Below the pieces are notes generated by a model. That model saw only the letters and a list, made by a program, of their open reading frames with translations. It made no database searches and was not told where the DNA came from. A stretch of 22,423 nucleotides of DNA, from the NCBI GenBank assembly GCA_002441865.1, contig DJNY01000022.1:5002-27424 (forward strand), in the 5' to 3' direction. Positions 1 to 7,868 of this stretch are shown one piece after another. This DNA is from Lachnospiraceae bacterium UBA6452. Its GTDB lineage: Bacteria > Bacillota > Clostridia > Lachnospirales > Lachnospiraceae. Position 1 is the first letter of the stretch; each line of letters starts with the position of its first letter. Position numbers and translations under genes: made by a program.

Positions 1-530
1 CGGTACAGTTCATCTACCAGTGCTTCCAGCCTGCCATCCTTTGCATCCGGGCTGAGCGCATCCGCAAGCTCTAAAAAAGAAGGCTCCGCTTTGGCATACG
101 CTTCTTCCAGCACTGCCTGCATCACGTCCTTTTCCAGCAGCCGGATCTCTCCTGGATCTCCGATACGGAATGACGGATCCAGATCGATCTCATGAAAATG
201 GTTGCGCAGCAGGAACATACAGTAGCTGTCGATCGTCGTGATCTGTGCATTGTGGATCAGTGCCGCCTGCCTCTGCAGGTTTTCATCCTCCGGATGCTCT
301 GTCTGTGCCTGCAGCAGGGCTGCATGGATCCTTTCCCTCATTTCCGCTGCTGCCGCACTCGTAAAGGTCACAATGAGCAGCCTGTCGATATCGATCGGAT
401 CCTTGCCCGTGATCCGGGACAGGATGCGCTGTACCAGAACTGCCGTCTTGCCGCTTCCCGCCGCAGCCGATACCAGTATATTTTTATTTCTCGTCTCGAT
501 GACCTTCTTCTGATCCTCCGTAAACTGCAC
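1..530 (-). CDS. addA: ATP-dependent helicase/nuclease subunit A (AddA), N-terminal part
   Basis: This is the first 176 or so codons of AddA, the UvrD-like helicase and nuclease subunit of AddAB, which resects double-strand breaks for recombination. The rest lies beyond the window edge. The start is a GTG at 528-530: it sits 9 bases after a strong AAAGGAGG (540-547) and opens the frame QFTEDQKKVIETR. Visible helicase motifs are Walker A (VSAAAGSGKTAVL, about residues 20-32), motif Ia with TFTSAAAAEMRERI, and QITTIDSYC followed by LLRNHF. The gene overlaps the end of addB by 47 bases, so the two are surely co-transcribed and probably translationally coupled. The fit to Firmicutes AddA is strong. 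Only the C-terminal nuclease domain cannot be judged. Confidence 0.95.
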   Translation of the reverse strand, partial: MQFTEDQKKVIETRNKNILVSAAAGSGKTAVLVQRILSRITGKDPIDIDRLLIVTFTSAAAAEMRERIHAALLQAQTEHPEDENLQRQAALIHNAQITTIDSYCMFLLRNHFHEIDLDPSFRIGDPGEIRLLEKDVMQAVLEEAYAKAEPSFLELADALSPDAKDGRLEALVDELY

Positions 531-3500
531 GTTCCATCGCCTCCTTTCTTTCCTCATCTGTCAGCGGCGTAAGCTCCTGCAAACGATAGCCGTCTATTCT
601 TTCATCCATCCGGCAGACTTCCCGATAGGCGCAGTAATCACAGCTTGTATGATTTCCTGTTTTCAGCGGTGTTACCGCAATCTCGCCTTCTGCCATCTGC
701 TGCATCATCTGCTCTGCCTTTTTCTGCGTGTAGGAAAGCAAGAGCCCCAGATCTTCCTGTGAAATAACCTGCGAAGCTGCCTTAAAGCTGCCATCCTTTT
801 TTCTGCCGACACGCATGACATCCGAATCCGTCGTGAAGCCCTGATCCAGCATGGTAAGGACACAGTCCTCTCCCAGAAGCAGCCCATCCGGCTTCATCTG
901 CTTGCGGATCTCTGCCTCGATCTCCTCTTCTGCCTTTGTGCCTTCTATTTCAATGATCGGCTTCTGCAGTCTGTAATACAGCATTGCCGCCGGTATAATA
1001 GTTGTCTGTGGGTAACGATCCTGTAAAAACGAAACTGCCGCATTCATATAAACTGGAAGCTGCATGGACAATCCGTAATACACATCATCCAGTGAAAATT
1101 GCTTCATGCCCGATTTATAATCCATGACCTTCAGATAGATCGTATCGTCTTCTCTGCGGATGTCGATCCGGTCGATCTTGCCGACCAGCGGGAAAGCACC
1201 CTTCATCCGGAATTTCTGCTCAAAATAAGTCGGCTCAAAGCTGCCCTTTTGCATCTGATACTGCATTGTCCTGACACTGCGCAGCAAAAGCCGGTGCATC
1301 TGCTGGATCCTTCTTTCGTTTCTGGCACTGCTGTAGAGGATCGTTTCACCGTATTCCTTCGTGAGCACGGAAAATGCTTCCCAGAGCCGCTGTTCCATTT
1401 CTTCTTCGGTCAGCGTCCGAAGCGAAATGCCATCCTCTTTCAGCCCCCTCTCAAACAGCTCCAGCACACCGTGATATACACTACCAAAATCCACCGCCTC
1501 AAAGGTATATTCCGCTCTTGGCATCAGCTCCAGTCCATAGCGCAGGAACTGCGCATAAGCACAGGATGCAAAAAGCTCCAGTCTGCTGACACTGCCCTGG
1601 TTCCGCTCCGCATACAGGCTGTCTGCCGCCTGTCTGGACAGCTTGCCTGGCTCATACCGGTAAAATGCAGCTTCCCGGATCTTTTCCGCATCCGGTGTAT
1701 CATACACCTTTTGCAGGACACGCAGCTTTGGAAGTGCCGTCTTTTCCAGACTGCCTTCCCTGTATTTGCGCAGTAGTCCTGCAAAATCGTCCAGTCCGTC
1801 CTCTGCACTCTCTACTTCTGCAAGAAATCCTTCGTTTTCCTCTGTTTCCGTCTGTACATGCAGCTTTGGAAACAGCCCCGTCATAACACGGATCAGATAA
1901 GAAGGCAGTCTTGTCTTGCCGGCACTGTCCACCTTGGCATAAGACAAAAAGAGGTATTCTGCCGGCTTTGTCATATTCTGATACAGATATAGCTGCTGTT
2001 CAAACAACTTCTGGCGCGGGGAAGGTGCCAGCTCTCTGCCGCTCTCGATCAGATATTCCCGCTCCATATCCGATAACAGACCACCATTACCGCCACGTGC
2101 AGGGATTACCCCATCGTTAACACCAAGGAAAAACAATGCCTTGATCTTCTTTAAACGGGTCCGCTCCATATCGCCTACCACAACCTGATCGACATTTTGC
2201 GGGATCGTTCCGATCTGGATCTCCGAAACACCAGCCTCAAAGATCTGGATAAATTCATCCAGCGAAAGCGGATCTTCTCCGATCAGTCCATAGATCTGGT
2301 CAAGCAGATCCATCAGCGCCGGATAGATCTTTTCAAATTCCTTTGCCTTGACCGGATCCCCCGCCTCTGTAAACTGCGTTGCCAGCTCCCGGCACTTTTT
2401 CTGCAGATTATTTTTCTCACACAGACTGTACACCTGCATGGTATATTCCTTTGCCGTTTTGCACCGGACAAGCAGCGGCGCGATCTCCTCCATCAGTTTC
2501 TCCCGCAGGACATTCATCTCTCCTGCTTCCTCTCCGCGCGCAAATAGCTGTCCATATTGCTTTTTCCCATGAATACCGAGCTTCATCACATACAGATCCA
2601 GCCTGTCGATCTCATCCATGGTCAGCGCCGTCATACCTGTCCGCAGAAAACGGAACACACTTTCATAGGAAAAGTTATCCCGCACAAGCTGCAGGGCACC
2701 TTTGACATATTCTACCGCCGGCTGGTGCAATACACTCCGGTTCTGGTCCAAAAACAGCGGGATCTGATACCGCAGAAATTCCTTTTCCACAATGCTCGCA
2801 TACCCACTCAGATCCCCCGTCACAACTGCAATATCCCGATAGCAATACCCTTGTTTTCTGACCAGTCTTTTGATGTGGATACACATCTGCTGTACTTCGC
2901 TGACAAGCGTTTCCGCTTCCCCGATCCGGATCATCTGCGTTTCCTTCGGATAAAATGCCTTGTCATAACGGAACAGATGCGCCTCCAGAAATGCCAGCTC
3001 CGGATTATGCAGATATCTGCTGACCGGCTTCTTTGCCAGATAAATATTCTGTCTTACCGTAATATCTTCTTTCCGGGCAAGCCCTGACAGCTTGTGATAT
3101 GTCCCTGCAGAAAGCCCGAACAGATGCTGCTTTGTCCGGTGCAGATCCGCTTCACTGTCCGCATCCAGCGTAATGATCACTTCCTGCGCCACATGCATCA
3201 GCTCTAAAATGACCCGGTTCTGGATCGGTGTAAATCCGGTAAATCCGTCAAATACCAGCACCGCATTTCGCAGGATATGAGACTGCGGTATCATATGACA
3301 AAGTTCATCGAGTGCTTCTTCCGTTACAATATATTTCTCCTGAATATACTTCTGAAAGCCTTCATATAAAAGCTTCAGATCGCGCAGCTTATAGGGCAGA
3401 AGACCCTTGCCCTTTGCTGCAGCTGCCATGTCCTCCAGCTCGTCCGGGGAAATGTCATACTGGTAAAATTCCGACAGCATGGACTTGACCTCATGGATAT

Positions 3501-3852
3501 ACCCCGGCCGTTTCAGCTTCTTCTGAAATAGTACAAGCTCCTCTTCCACATCCGCTGCCACCTTACGGAGCACAAGGTTTTTGCCCGTATCATCCAGCAT
3601 CACACGCTCTTTCTGCCCTACTTCATCCGCGATCCGGTGGATCAGTCTGGAAAAGCTCAGTACATCGATATTCATAATGCCGCCACGCGGATGCATCTCA
3701 CAGATTTCCTTCTGCGTGTACATCGTAAACTGATCCGGTACCATCAGAAAGAAATGCTTTGCCATATCCTGCTGTGACTGTTCTATTACCTTTTGAAAGA
3801 CCAGCGTGCTCTTTCCACTGCCGGAGCCGCCAAATACAAATTGTAATCCCAT
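484..3852 (-). CDS. addB: ATP-dependent helicase/deoxyribonuclease subunit B (AddB)
   Basis: This is the full-length partner of AddA, 1122 residues, near the usual size for the family (about 1150). It carries a Walker A at the extreme N-terminus (FGGSGSGKST, residues 7-16). A C-terminal RecB-type nuclease follows, with GKIDRID at 891-897, VMDYKSG at 909-915 and QLPVY at 931-935. The four iron-sulfur cysteines are present: C764 just ahead of the nuclease, then C1071, C1074 and C1080 (C-x2-C-x5-C). The spacing matches Bacillus AddB as I recall it. The start ATG has a GAGG ribosome site upstream. It is the first gene of addBA and is transcribed away from hydE. All expected landmarks are intact, so the enzyme should be functional. 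Confidence 0.97.
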   Translation of the reverse strand: MGLQFVFGGSGSGKSTLVFQKVIEQSQQDMAKHFFLMVPDQFTMYTQKEICEMHPRGGIMNIDVLSFSRLIHRIADEVGQKERVMLDDTGKNLVLRKVAADVEEELVLFQKKLKRPGYIHEVKSMLSEFYQYDISPDELEDMAAAAKGKGLLPYKLRDLKLLYEGFQKYIQEKYIVTEEALDELCHMIPQSHILRNAVLVFDGFTGFTPIQNRVILELMHVAQEVIITLDADSEADLHRTKQHLFGLSAGTYHKLSGLARKEDITVRQNIYLAKKPVSRYLHNPELAFLEAHLFRYDKAFYPKETQMIRIGEAETLVSEVQQMCIHIKRLVRKQGYCYRDIAVVTGDLSGYASIVEKEFLRYQIPLFLDQNRSVLHQPAVEYVKGALQLVRDNFSYESVFRFLRTGMTALTMDEIDRLDLYVMKLGIHGKKQYGQLFARGEEAGEMNVLREKLMEEIAPLLVRCKTAKEYTMQVYSLCEKNNLQKKCRELATQFTEAGDPVKAKEFEKIYPALMDLLDQIYGLIGEDPLSLDEFIQIFEAGVSEIQIGTIPQNVDQVVVGDMERTRLKKIKALFFLGVNDGVIPARGGNGGLLSDMEREYLIESGRELAPSPRQKLFEQQLYLYQNMTKPAEYLFLSYAKVDSAGKTRLPSYLIRVMTGLFPKLHVQTETEENEGFLAEVESAEDGLDDFAGLLRKYREGSLEKTALPKLRVLQKVYDTPDAEKIREAAFYRYEPGKLSRQAADSLYAERNQGSVSRLELFASCAYAQFLRYGLELMPRAEYTFEAVDFGSVYHGVLELFERGLKEDGISLRTLTEEEMEQRLWEAFSVLTKEYGETILYSSARNERRIQQMHRLLLRSVRTMQYQMQKGSFEPTYFEQKFRMKGAFPLVGKIDRIDIRREDDTIYLKVMDYKSGMKQFSLDDVYYGLSMQLPVYMNAAVSFLQDRYPQTTIIPAAMLYYRLQKPIIEIEGTKAEEEIEAEIRKQMKPDGLLLGEDCVLTMLDQGFTTDSDVMRVGRKKDGSFKAASQVISQEDLGLLLSYTQKKAEQMMQQMAEGEIAVTPLKTGNHTSCDYCAYREVCRMDERIDGYRLQELTPLTDEERKEAMERAVYGGSEEGHRDEK

Positions 3853-3901
3853 GTTCTGTCCTCACACACTCATTCGCAAATCTGCGTTTTATACTTTTCA
3901 T

Positions 3902-3918
3902 CCGCTTCTTCAAAGCGG
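3902..3918. repeat. Small hairpin in the addB leader
   Basis: CCGCTT and AAGCGG face each other across a 5-base loop, about 50 bases upstream of addB. There is no T-run on either side, so it is not a terminator. It may be a leader hairpin or chance. Confidence 0.3.
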
Positions 3919-4010
3919 TTATTTGCTCGTTATGACTTCCATGCCGCTTGTTTTCTCTTGCATTTTTATATTATTATATCATTTTCAATGTATGCTTTTC
4001 TATAGGCGTA

Positions 4011-4039
4011 TTGACATTTCCACACACGCTTTATAAGAT
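4011..4039 (+). promoter_or_regulatory. Putative promoter of hydE
   Basis: A perfect -35 (TTGACA, 4011-4016) is followed after 17 bases by a plausible -10 (TAAGAT, 4034-4039), about 60 bases before the hydE start. The rest of the 250-base gap between addB and hydE is AT-rich, with nothing else clear beyond the small hairpin near addB. Confidence 0.6.
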
Positions 4040-4102
4040 AATGCATGAAATCTATATATACTGTTTCTTTTACTATTTCATTGATTCAACATCGGAGGCA
4101 CT

Positions 4103-5152
4103 ATGGCAGAAAACAGACCTGCAGAGACAGGATTTAAAAAGTTAACCGGTAAGCAGCCGCTGACCGACGAAGAGTTAGCCGCGCTGCTTAATGCGGCAGA
4201 CTATGATGACCGCCTTTTTGCAGAAGCGGATCTTGTGCGCAGACAGGTGTACGGGGATACTGTTTTTGTGCGCGGTCTGATCGAGTTTACCAATTACTGC
4301 AGAAACGACTGCTACTATTGCGGGATCCGGGCGGGAAACAGCCATGCTGACCGCTACCGGCTGACGGAAGAAGAAATCCTCTCCTGTTGCCGGGAAGGCT
4401 ATGCACTCGGCTTTCGTACCTTTGTTCTGCAGGGCGGGGAAGACCCTTATTTTACAACAGAGCGTATCTGCTCTCTTGTGTCCGCGATCCATGCGGCATT
4501 TCCCGACTGTGCCATCACACTTTCCATCGGAGAAAAGACACGGGAAGACTATCAGGCCTATTTTGATGCCGGTGCCAGACGGTATCTGCTGCGCCACGAA
4601 ACCGCAGATCCGGCGCATTATGAAAAACTGCATCCTGCCTCCATGTCTCTTGCGAACCGCAAACGCTGCCTGTATGATCTGAAGGAGATCGGCTATCAGG
4701 TTGGTGCAGGCTTTATGGCAGGTTCCCCTTACCAGACGACCGCACAGCTTATCTGTGACATCCGCTTTTTACAGGCACTTTCTCCGGATATGATCGGTAT
4801 CGGACCTTATATTTCCCATGCCCAGACACCTTTTGCCAGTCAGCCAAACGGTTCGCTGGCGCTTACCTTACGGCTGCTTGCCATTTTACGGCTTCTGTTC
4901 CCTTATGTGCTGCTTCCTGCTACGACCGCACTCGGTACGATCGCCCCAAACGGCAGAGAACTCGGATTGAAAGCCGGGGCTAACGTAGTCATGCCGAATC
5001 TGTCACCTGTCCGCGTCAGGAAAAAGTATGAGCTATATGAAAACAAAATCTGCACCGGCGAAGAAAGCGCACAGTGCAGAACCTGTTTAGAGCAGCGTGT
5101 CAAAGCTGCCGGATATCATATTGTAACGGACATCGGTGATGTCAGACGCTAG
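4103..5152 (+). CDS. hydE: [FeFe] hydrogenase H-cluster maturase HydE (radical SAM)
   Basis: A 349-residue radical SAM enzyme that, with HydF and HydG, builds the two-iron part of the H-cluster of [FeFe] hydrogenase in the cytoplasm. The start is preceded by CGGAGG. The SAM-binding cluster motif is C66-x3-C70-x2-C73 in EFTNYCRNDCYYCG, followed by RYRLTEEEI, a typical HydE phrase. Near the C-terminus C317, C325 and C328 (C-x7-C-x2-C) reproduce the spacing of the second cluster of Thermotoga HydE (C311, C319, C322). This separates it from relatives such as BioB and favours HydE over PylB. HETADPAHYEKLHP and GAGFMAGSPYQT also fit. No hydF, hydG or hydrogenase gene lies in the window, so it is a stand-alone copy here. 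Confidence 0.92.
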   Translation: MAENRPAETGFKKLTGKQPLTDEELAALLNAADYDDRLFAEADLVRRQVYGDTVFVRGLIEFTNYCRNDCYYCGIRAGNSHADRYRLTEEEILSCCREGYALGFRTFVLQGGEDPYFTTERICSLVSAIHAAFPDCAITLSIGEKTREDYQAYFDAGARRYLLRHETADPAHYEKLHPASMSLANRKRCLYDLKEIGYQVGAGFMAGSPYQTTAQLICDIRFLQALSPDMIGIGPYISHAQTPFASQPNGSLALTLRLLAILRLLFPYVLLPATTALGTIAPNGRELGLKAGANVVMPNLSPVRVRKKYELYENKICTGEESAQCRTCLEQRVKAAGYHIVTDIGDVRR

Positions 5153-5649
5153 GCAAACACTCTTTTGATGCTGTCATAATGCAGGAATTTTCCCTCTTTT
5201 CCAAGTGCGGCGATTTCCTGCGCGGTTGCCAGCATATAACCGTCTGTCTCTGCTTCCTGCAGCTTCAGATCCGTTTCCGCAAAATCCATTGTGAAGCAGT
5301 AAACATCTACAAAATAATTGTCTCCTTCTCCCGGATTTTCTCTTTTATAGGTAAACACATAGCCGCCATCTGCATCTGTCACATCAAGGCCTGTTTCTTC
5401 GAGCACTTCACGACGTACCGCATCCTTGGAATCCTCGCCTGCCTGCGCAGCACCGCCGGATACTTCCCAGCAGCCCGGCGCCCATGCTTTTGTCATGACA
5501 CGTTTCGTAATGAGAAATTTCCCATCTGTTCTTTTTACCACGCCAAGCACGGTAAGATGATATTCCCCGTCCTGCAGGATCCAGTCGTTCCGCTTCATCG
5601 TACGGCCGGTTCTTTCCTTATTTGCGTCATAAATATCCCAAAATTCCAT
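5149..5649 (-). CDS. NUDIX hydrolase
   Basis: A 166-residue NUDIX protein that hydrolyses a nucleoside diphosphate linked to some other group; the substrate cannot be read from sequence. The Nudix box is complete at residues 66-88: G, five residues, E, seven residues, then REVLEETGL. The start at MEFWDIYDAN is chosen because AAGGAG lies 7 bases upstream; the open frame continues upstream into cls without a good ribosome site. The N-terminal WDIYDANKERTGR resembles the isopentenyl-diphosphate isomerase/YfcD-like NUDIX group, so an isomerase-like ancestry is possible. It starts 13 bases after cls ends, so the two probably form an operon. Its stop codon overlaps the hydE stop on the other strand. 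Confidence 0.88.
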   Translation of the reverse strand: MEFWDIYDANKERTGRTMKRNDWILQDGEYHLTVLGVVKRTDGKFLITKRVMTKAWAPGCWEVSGGAAQAGEDSKDAVRREVLEETGLDVTDADGGYVFTYKRENPGEGDNYFVDVYCFTMDFAETDLKLQEAETDGYMLATAQEIAALGKEGKFLHYDSIKRVFA

Positions 5650-5662
5650 AATTTTCTCCTTC

Positions 5663-7204
5663 TTACAGAAGCGGTGCAAACAGACGCAGGAAATACTGTC
5701 CAAGTTTCTTGAGCGGAGATCTTGTGGTGTGATAATTGTTTCCTACTTCGGTTGAAACCGCAAATACTTCTTCAAAATCCTGACGGATGTCTTTGATCGC
5801 CGGTACATCATATAAATACACACCGTTTTCAAAGTGAAAATACAGACTTCTGTAGTCTAAATTGATCGTTCCCACTGTTGCGATCTTTCCGTCACAGATA
5901 CACTGCTTTGCATGGCAGAAACCCGGCGTATACTCATAAATACGCACGCCATCCCGGATCAGTCCCGCATAATAAGACCGCGTCAGCTTGTATACCAGTT
6001 TCTTATCCGGAATACCAGGTGTGACGATCCGCACATCGATACCACGTTTGGCTGCCAGCCCGAGCTCGCGTTTCATCTCATCACTGATGATCAGATAGGG
6101 GGTAATAAAGTACACATACTCTGTTGCACCTTTGATGATGTTCATATAAACATTTTCGCCTACCCGTTCTTTATCCAGCGGACTGTCTGCATATGGCTGT
6201 ACATAACCGCCGCCCTTCGCCTCAAAAACACAGTCCGGGAGATATGTCTCATACGCTGTATCTGTATCCCGGATGGCATTCCACATTTCCAGGAAGATCA
6301 GTGTCAGGCTTCTGACCGCCTCCCCCTCCAGCCGGACACCGGAGTCCTTCCACACACCGTATGGATGCGTGATATTAAAATACTCATTAGCCAGATTATA
6401 ACCGCCCGTAAAACCAACCATACCGTCAATGACCGTGATCTTACGGTGATCTCTGTTATTCATGAAAATATTCAGAACAGGCATCATCGGATTAAAGATC
6501 CTGCAATCAATCCCATGCGCCTTCATCTGTTTGACAAATTCCGGGCTGATAAAACCGACACTGCCCACATCATCATACACAATGCGGATCTCCACGCCTT
6601 CCTTTGCCTTTGCAAACAATACAGCTTTCATTTCCGCAAATGCTTCTCTGTCCTCTATGGCATGGTATTCCATAAAGATGAACTTCTGCGCCTTCTTCAT
6701 TTCTTCGATCTGCGCATGAAAACCATCGGCTGCTTCTTTATAAAAAACGACATCTGTATTCTCGTATAGCGGATATCCAACCTTTTTCCCGATATAATAG
6801 CACTGGTGGTAAGCCATCGCGTCCTGCGTCTTCAGCTTTTCCATAACCGGGTCATCTTTTCGCAGATACACACGAAGCTTCTCCCATATAGCATGGAAAC
6901 GTTTCCGCATCCCCCTCGTCGCACTGGAATGCCCGCAAAACAGATACAGACAGACCCCCATAACAGGAAATAACAGGATCAGCATGATCCAGGGCATTTT
7001 CATGCCCGCATTCATTTCCCTTCCGTAAATATGCAATACCAGAATAAAAGACAACACGCTTGTTCCCAGTGAGATCCATGTGGAATATTTATTTAACCGG
7101 ATCAACAGATATGTAATCCATATAACCTGCACCAGCACAGACAATGCTGCAAAAACCAGTCTGCTGACGCTGTTCTTTACAGCGCCCTTTGTTTCAGCTC
7201 TCAT
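5663..7204 (-). CDS. cls: Cardiolipin synthase (phospholipase D family)
   Basis: A 513-residue membrane enzyme that joins two phosphatidylglycerols into cardiolipin. The N-terminus holds hydrophobic segments at about 11-36, 43-62 and 70-92. Two PLD (HKD) motifs follow: H253-R-K255 with D260 in DHRKITVIDG, and H431-A-K433 with D438 in CHAKQCICDG. Both are complete and each is followed by the expected G(T/F)xN-type strand (GFTGGYNLANEY and TVGTINLDYRS). The length fits bacterial Cls (about 480-515). The start has an AGGTGAT ribosome site. It is followed closely by the NUDIX gene. A diverged paralog using another alcohol acceptor cannot be excluded, but cardiolipin synthase is the best call. Confidence 0.93.
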   Translation of the reverse strand: MRAETKGAVKNSVSRLVFAALSVLVQVIWITYLLIRLNKYSTWISLGTSVLSFILVLHIYGREMNAGMKMPWIMLILLFPVMGVCLYLFCGHSSATRGMRKRFHAIWEKLRVYLRKDDPVMEKLKTQDAMAYHQCYYIGKKVGYPLYENTDVVFYKEAADGFHAQIEEMKKAQKFIFMEYHAIEDREAFAEMKAVLFAKAKEGVEIRIVYDDVGSVGFISPEFVKQMKAHGIDCRIFNPMMPVLNIFMNNRDHRKITVIDGMVGFTGGYNLANEYFNITHPYGVWKDSGVRLEGEAVRSLTLIFLEMWNAIRDTDTAYETYLPDCVFEAKGGGYVQPYADSPLDKERVGENVYMNIIKGATEYVYFITPYLIISDEMKRELGLAAKRGIDVRIVTPGIPDKKLVYKLTRSYYAGLIRDGVRIYEYTPGFCHAKQCICDGKIATVGTINLDYRSLYFHFENGVYLYDVPAIKDIRQDFEEVFAVSTEVGNNYHTTRSPLKKLGQYFLRLFAPLL

Positions 7205-7270
7205 TTGTATATATCACCTACCTCGTACCATCATAACAAAATTTTTCAGAAAAATCTACCTGTTTCCGCT

Positions 7271-7313
7271 CAGATAACCAGCCGGATTGCCAGCCTGCCA
7301 TACCAGTTATCTG
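7271..7313. repeat. Inverted repeat between cls and marR
   Basis: Perfect 8-base arms CAGATAAC (7271-7278) and GTTATCTG (7306-7313) flank 27 bases that contain repeated CCAG/GCC blocks. There is no T-run, so it does not look like a terminator. It lies between the divergent cls and marR starts and could be a regulator site or a leader hairpin of cls. Confidence 0.4.
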
Positions 7314-7332
7314 CCTGCTGCCTAAATAACTG

Positions 7333-7361
7333 TTGACATTCTTGTACAATCTTCATATAAT
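7333..7361 (+). promoter_or_regulatory. Consensus promoter of the marR-MATE operon
   Basis: TTGACA (7333-7338), exactly 17 bases, then TATAAT (7356-7361): both boxes are perfect. A promoter this strong would normally need repression, and a palindromic operator candidate overlaps the -10. Confidence 0.85.
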
Positions 7362-7390
7362 TACTTTTGGTAATTATCTCTGGTAATTAT
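7357..7390 (+). promoter_or_regulatory. Putative MarR operator over the -10
   Basis: ATAATTAC (7357-7364) and GTAATTAT (7370-7377) form a perfect inverted repeat with a 5-base spacer, overlapping the -10. The right half recurs as TGGTAATTAT at 7368-7377 and 7381-7390, 13 bases apart. A palindrome of this length over the promoter of a marR gene suggests autorepression. Confidence 0.65.
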
Positions 7391-7418
7391 TTTATAATAT
7401 AAGGAAGGACATGTAAAA

Positions 7419-7868
7419 ATGGATATAGCAACTATTAAGGCCGTGCTGGATGCCTGCTATCAGGCGCAGCGGATCCGCACCATGCTTCCCGCTCTCCCGG
7501 AGGGCGTTACCCCCTCCTACATCCATTTCTTTGATCTGATCGAGACAATGGAACAAAAGGGCATGCGCGTGAAAGTGTCCGATATCAGCGACAGGCTGGG
7601 CATTCCGCGCCCCGGTGTAACACGTACCATCAAAGATATGGAAACAAACGGTTATCTGCAGAAGGTTGCTTCTGCACAGGATAAACGTGTGACCTATCTT
7701 TCCCTGACAGAAGCCGGGAAAGAGCTCTCCCGGAAATATAATGAACAATTTTTCAGCCAGCTTGCGCCGCTGCTTCAGGATATTCCGGAAGCAGATGCAG
7801 ACTGCACGATCCGCACAATTTCAAAAATCTATGACATAATGTCCGAAAGGAGGATTTCTCTTACATGA
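7419..7868 (+). CDS. MarR family transcriptional regulator
   Basis: A 149-residue winged-helix repressor of the MarR type, which usually binds as a dimer and is released by a small ligand. The DNA-binding helices lie around VKVSDISDRLGIPRPGVTRT (about residues 45-64) and the wing around DKRVTYLSLTEAGKEL (about 88-103). The length is typical. AAGGAAGG lies upstream of the ATG. It is the first gene of an operon with the MATE exporter, whose ATG overlaps this gene's TGA, so repression of the exporter and of itself is the likely role. The inducer is unknown. Confidence 0.92.
   Translation: MDIATIKAVLDACYQAQRIRTMLPALPEGVTPSYIHFFDLIETMEQKGMRVKVSDISDRLGIPRPGVTRTIKDMETNGYLQKVASAQDKRVTYLSLTEAGKELSRKYNEQFFSQLAPLLQDIPEADADCTIRTISKIYDIMSERRISLT

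Noticed and set aside
5912..6769. 285-codon open frame on the plus strand inside cls
   Set aside because: Antisense shadow of cls with low-complexity His/Ile composition and no family features.
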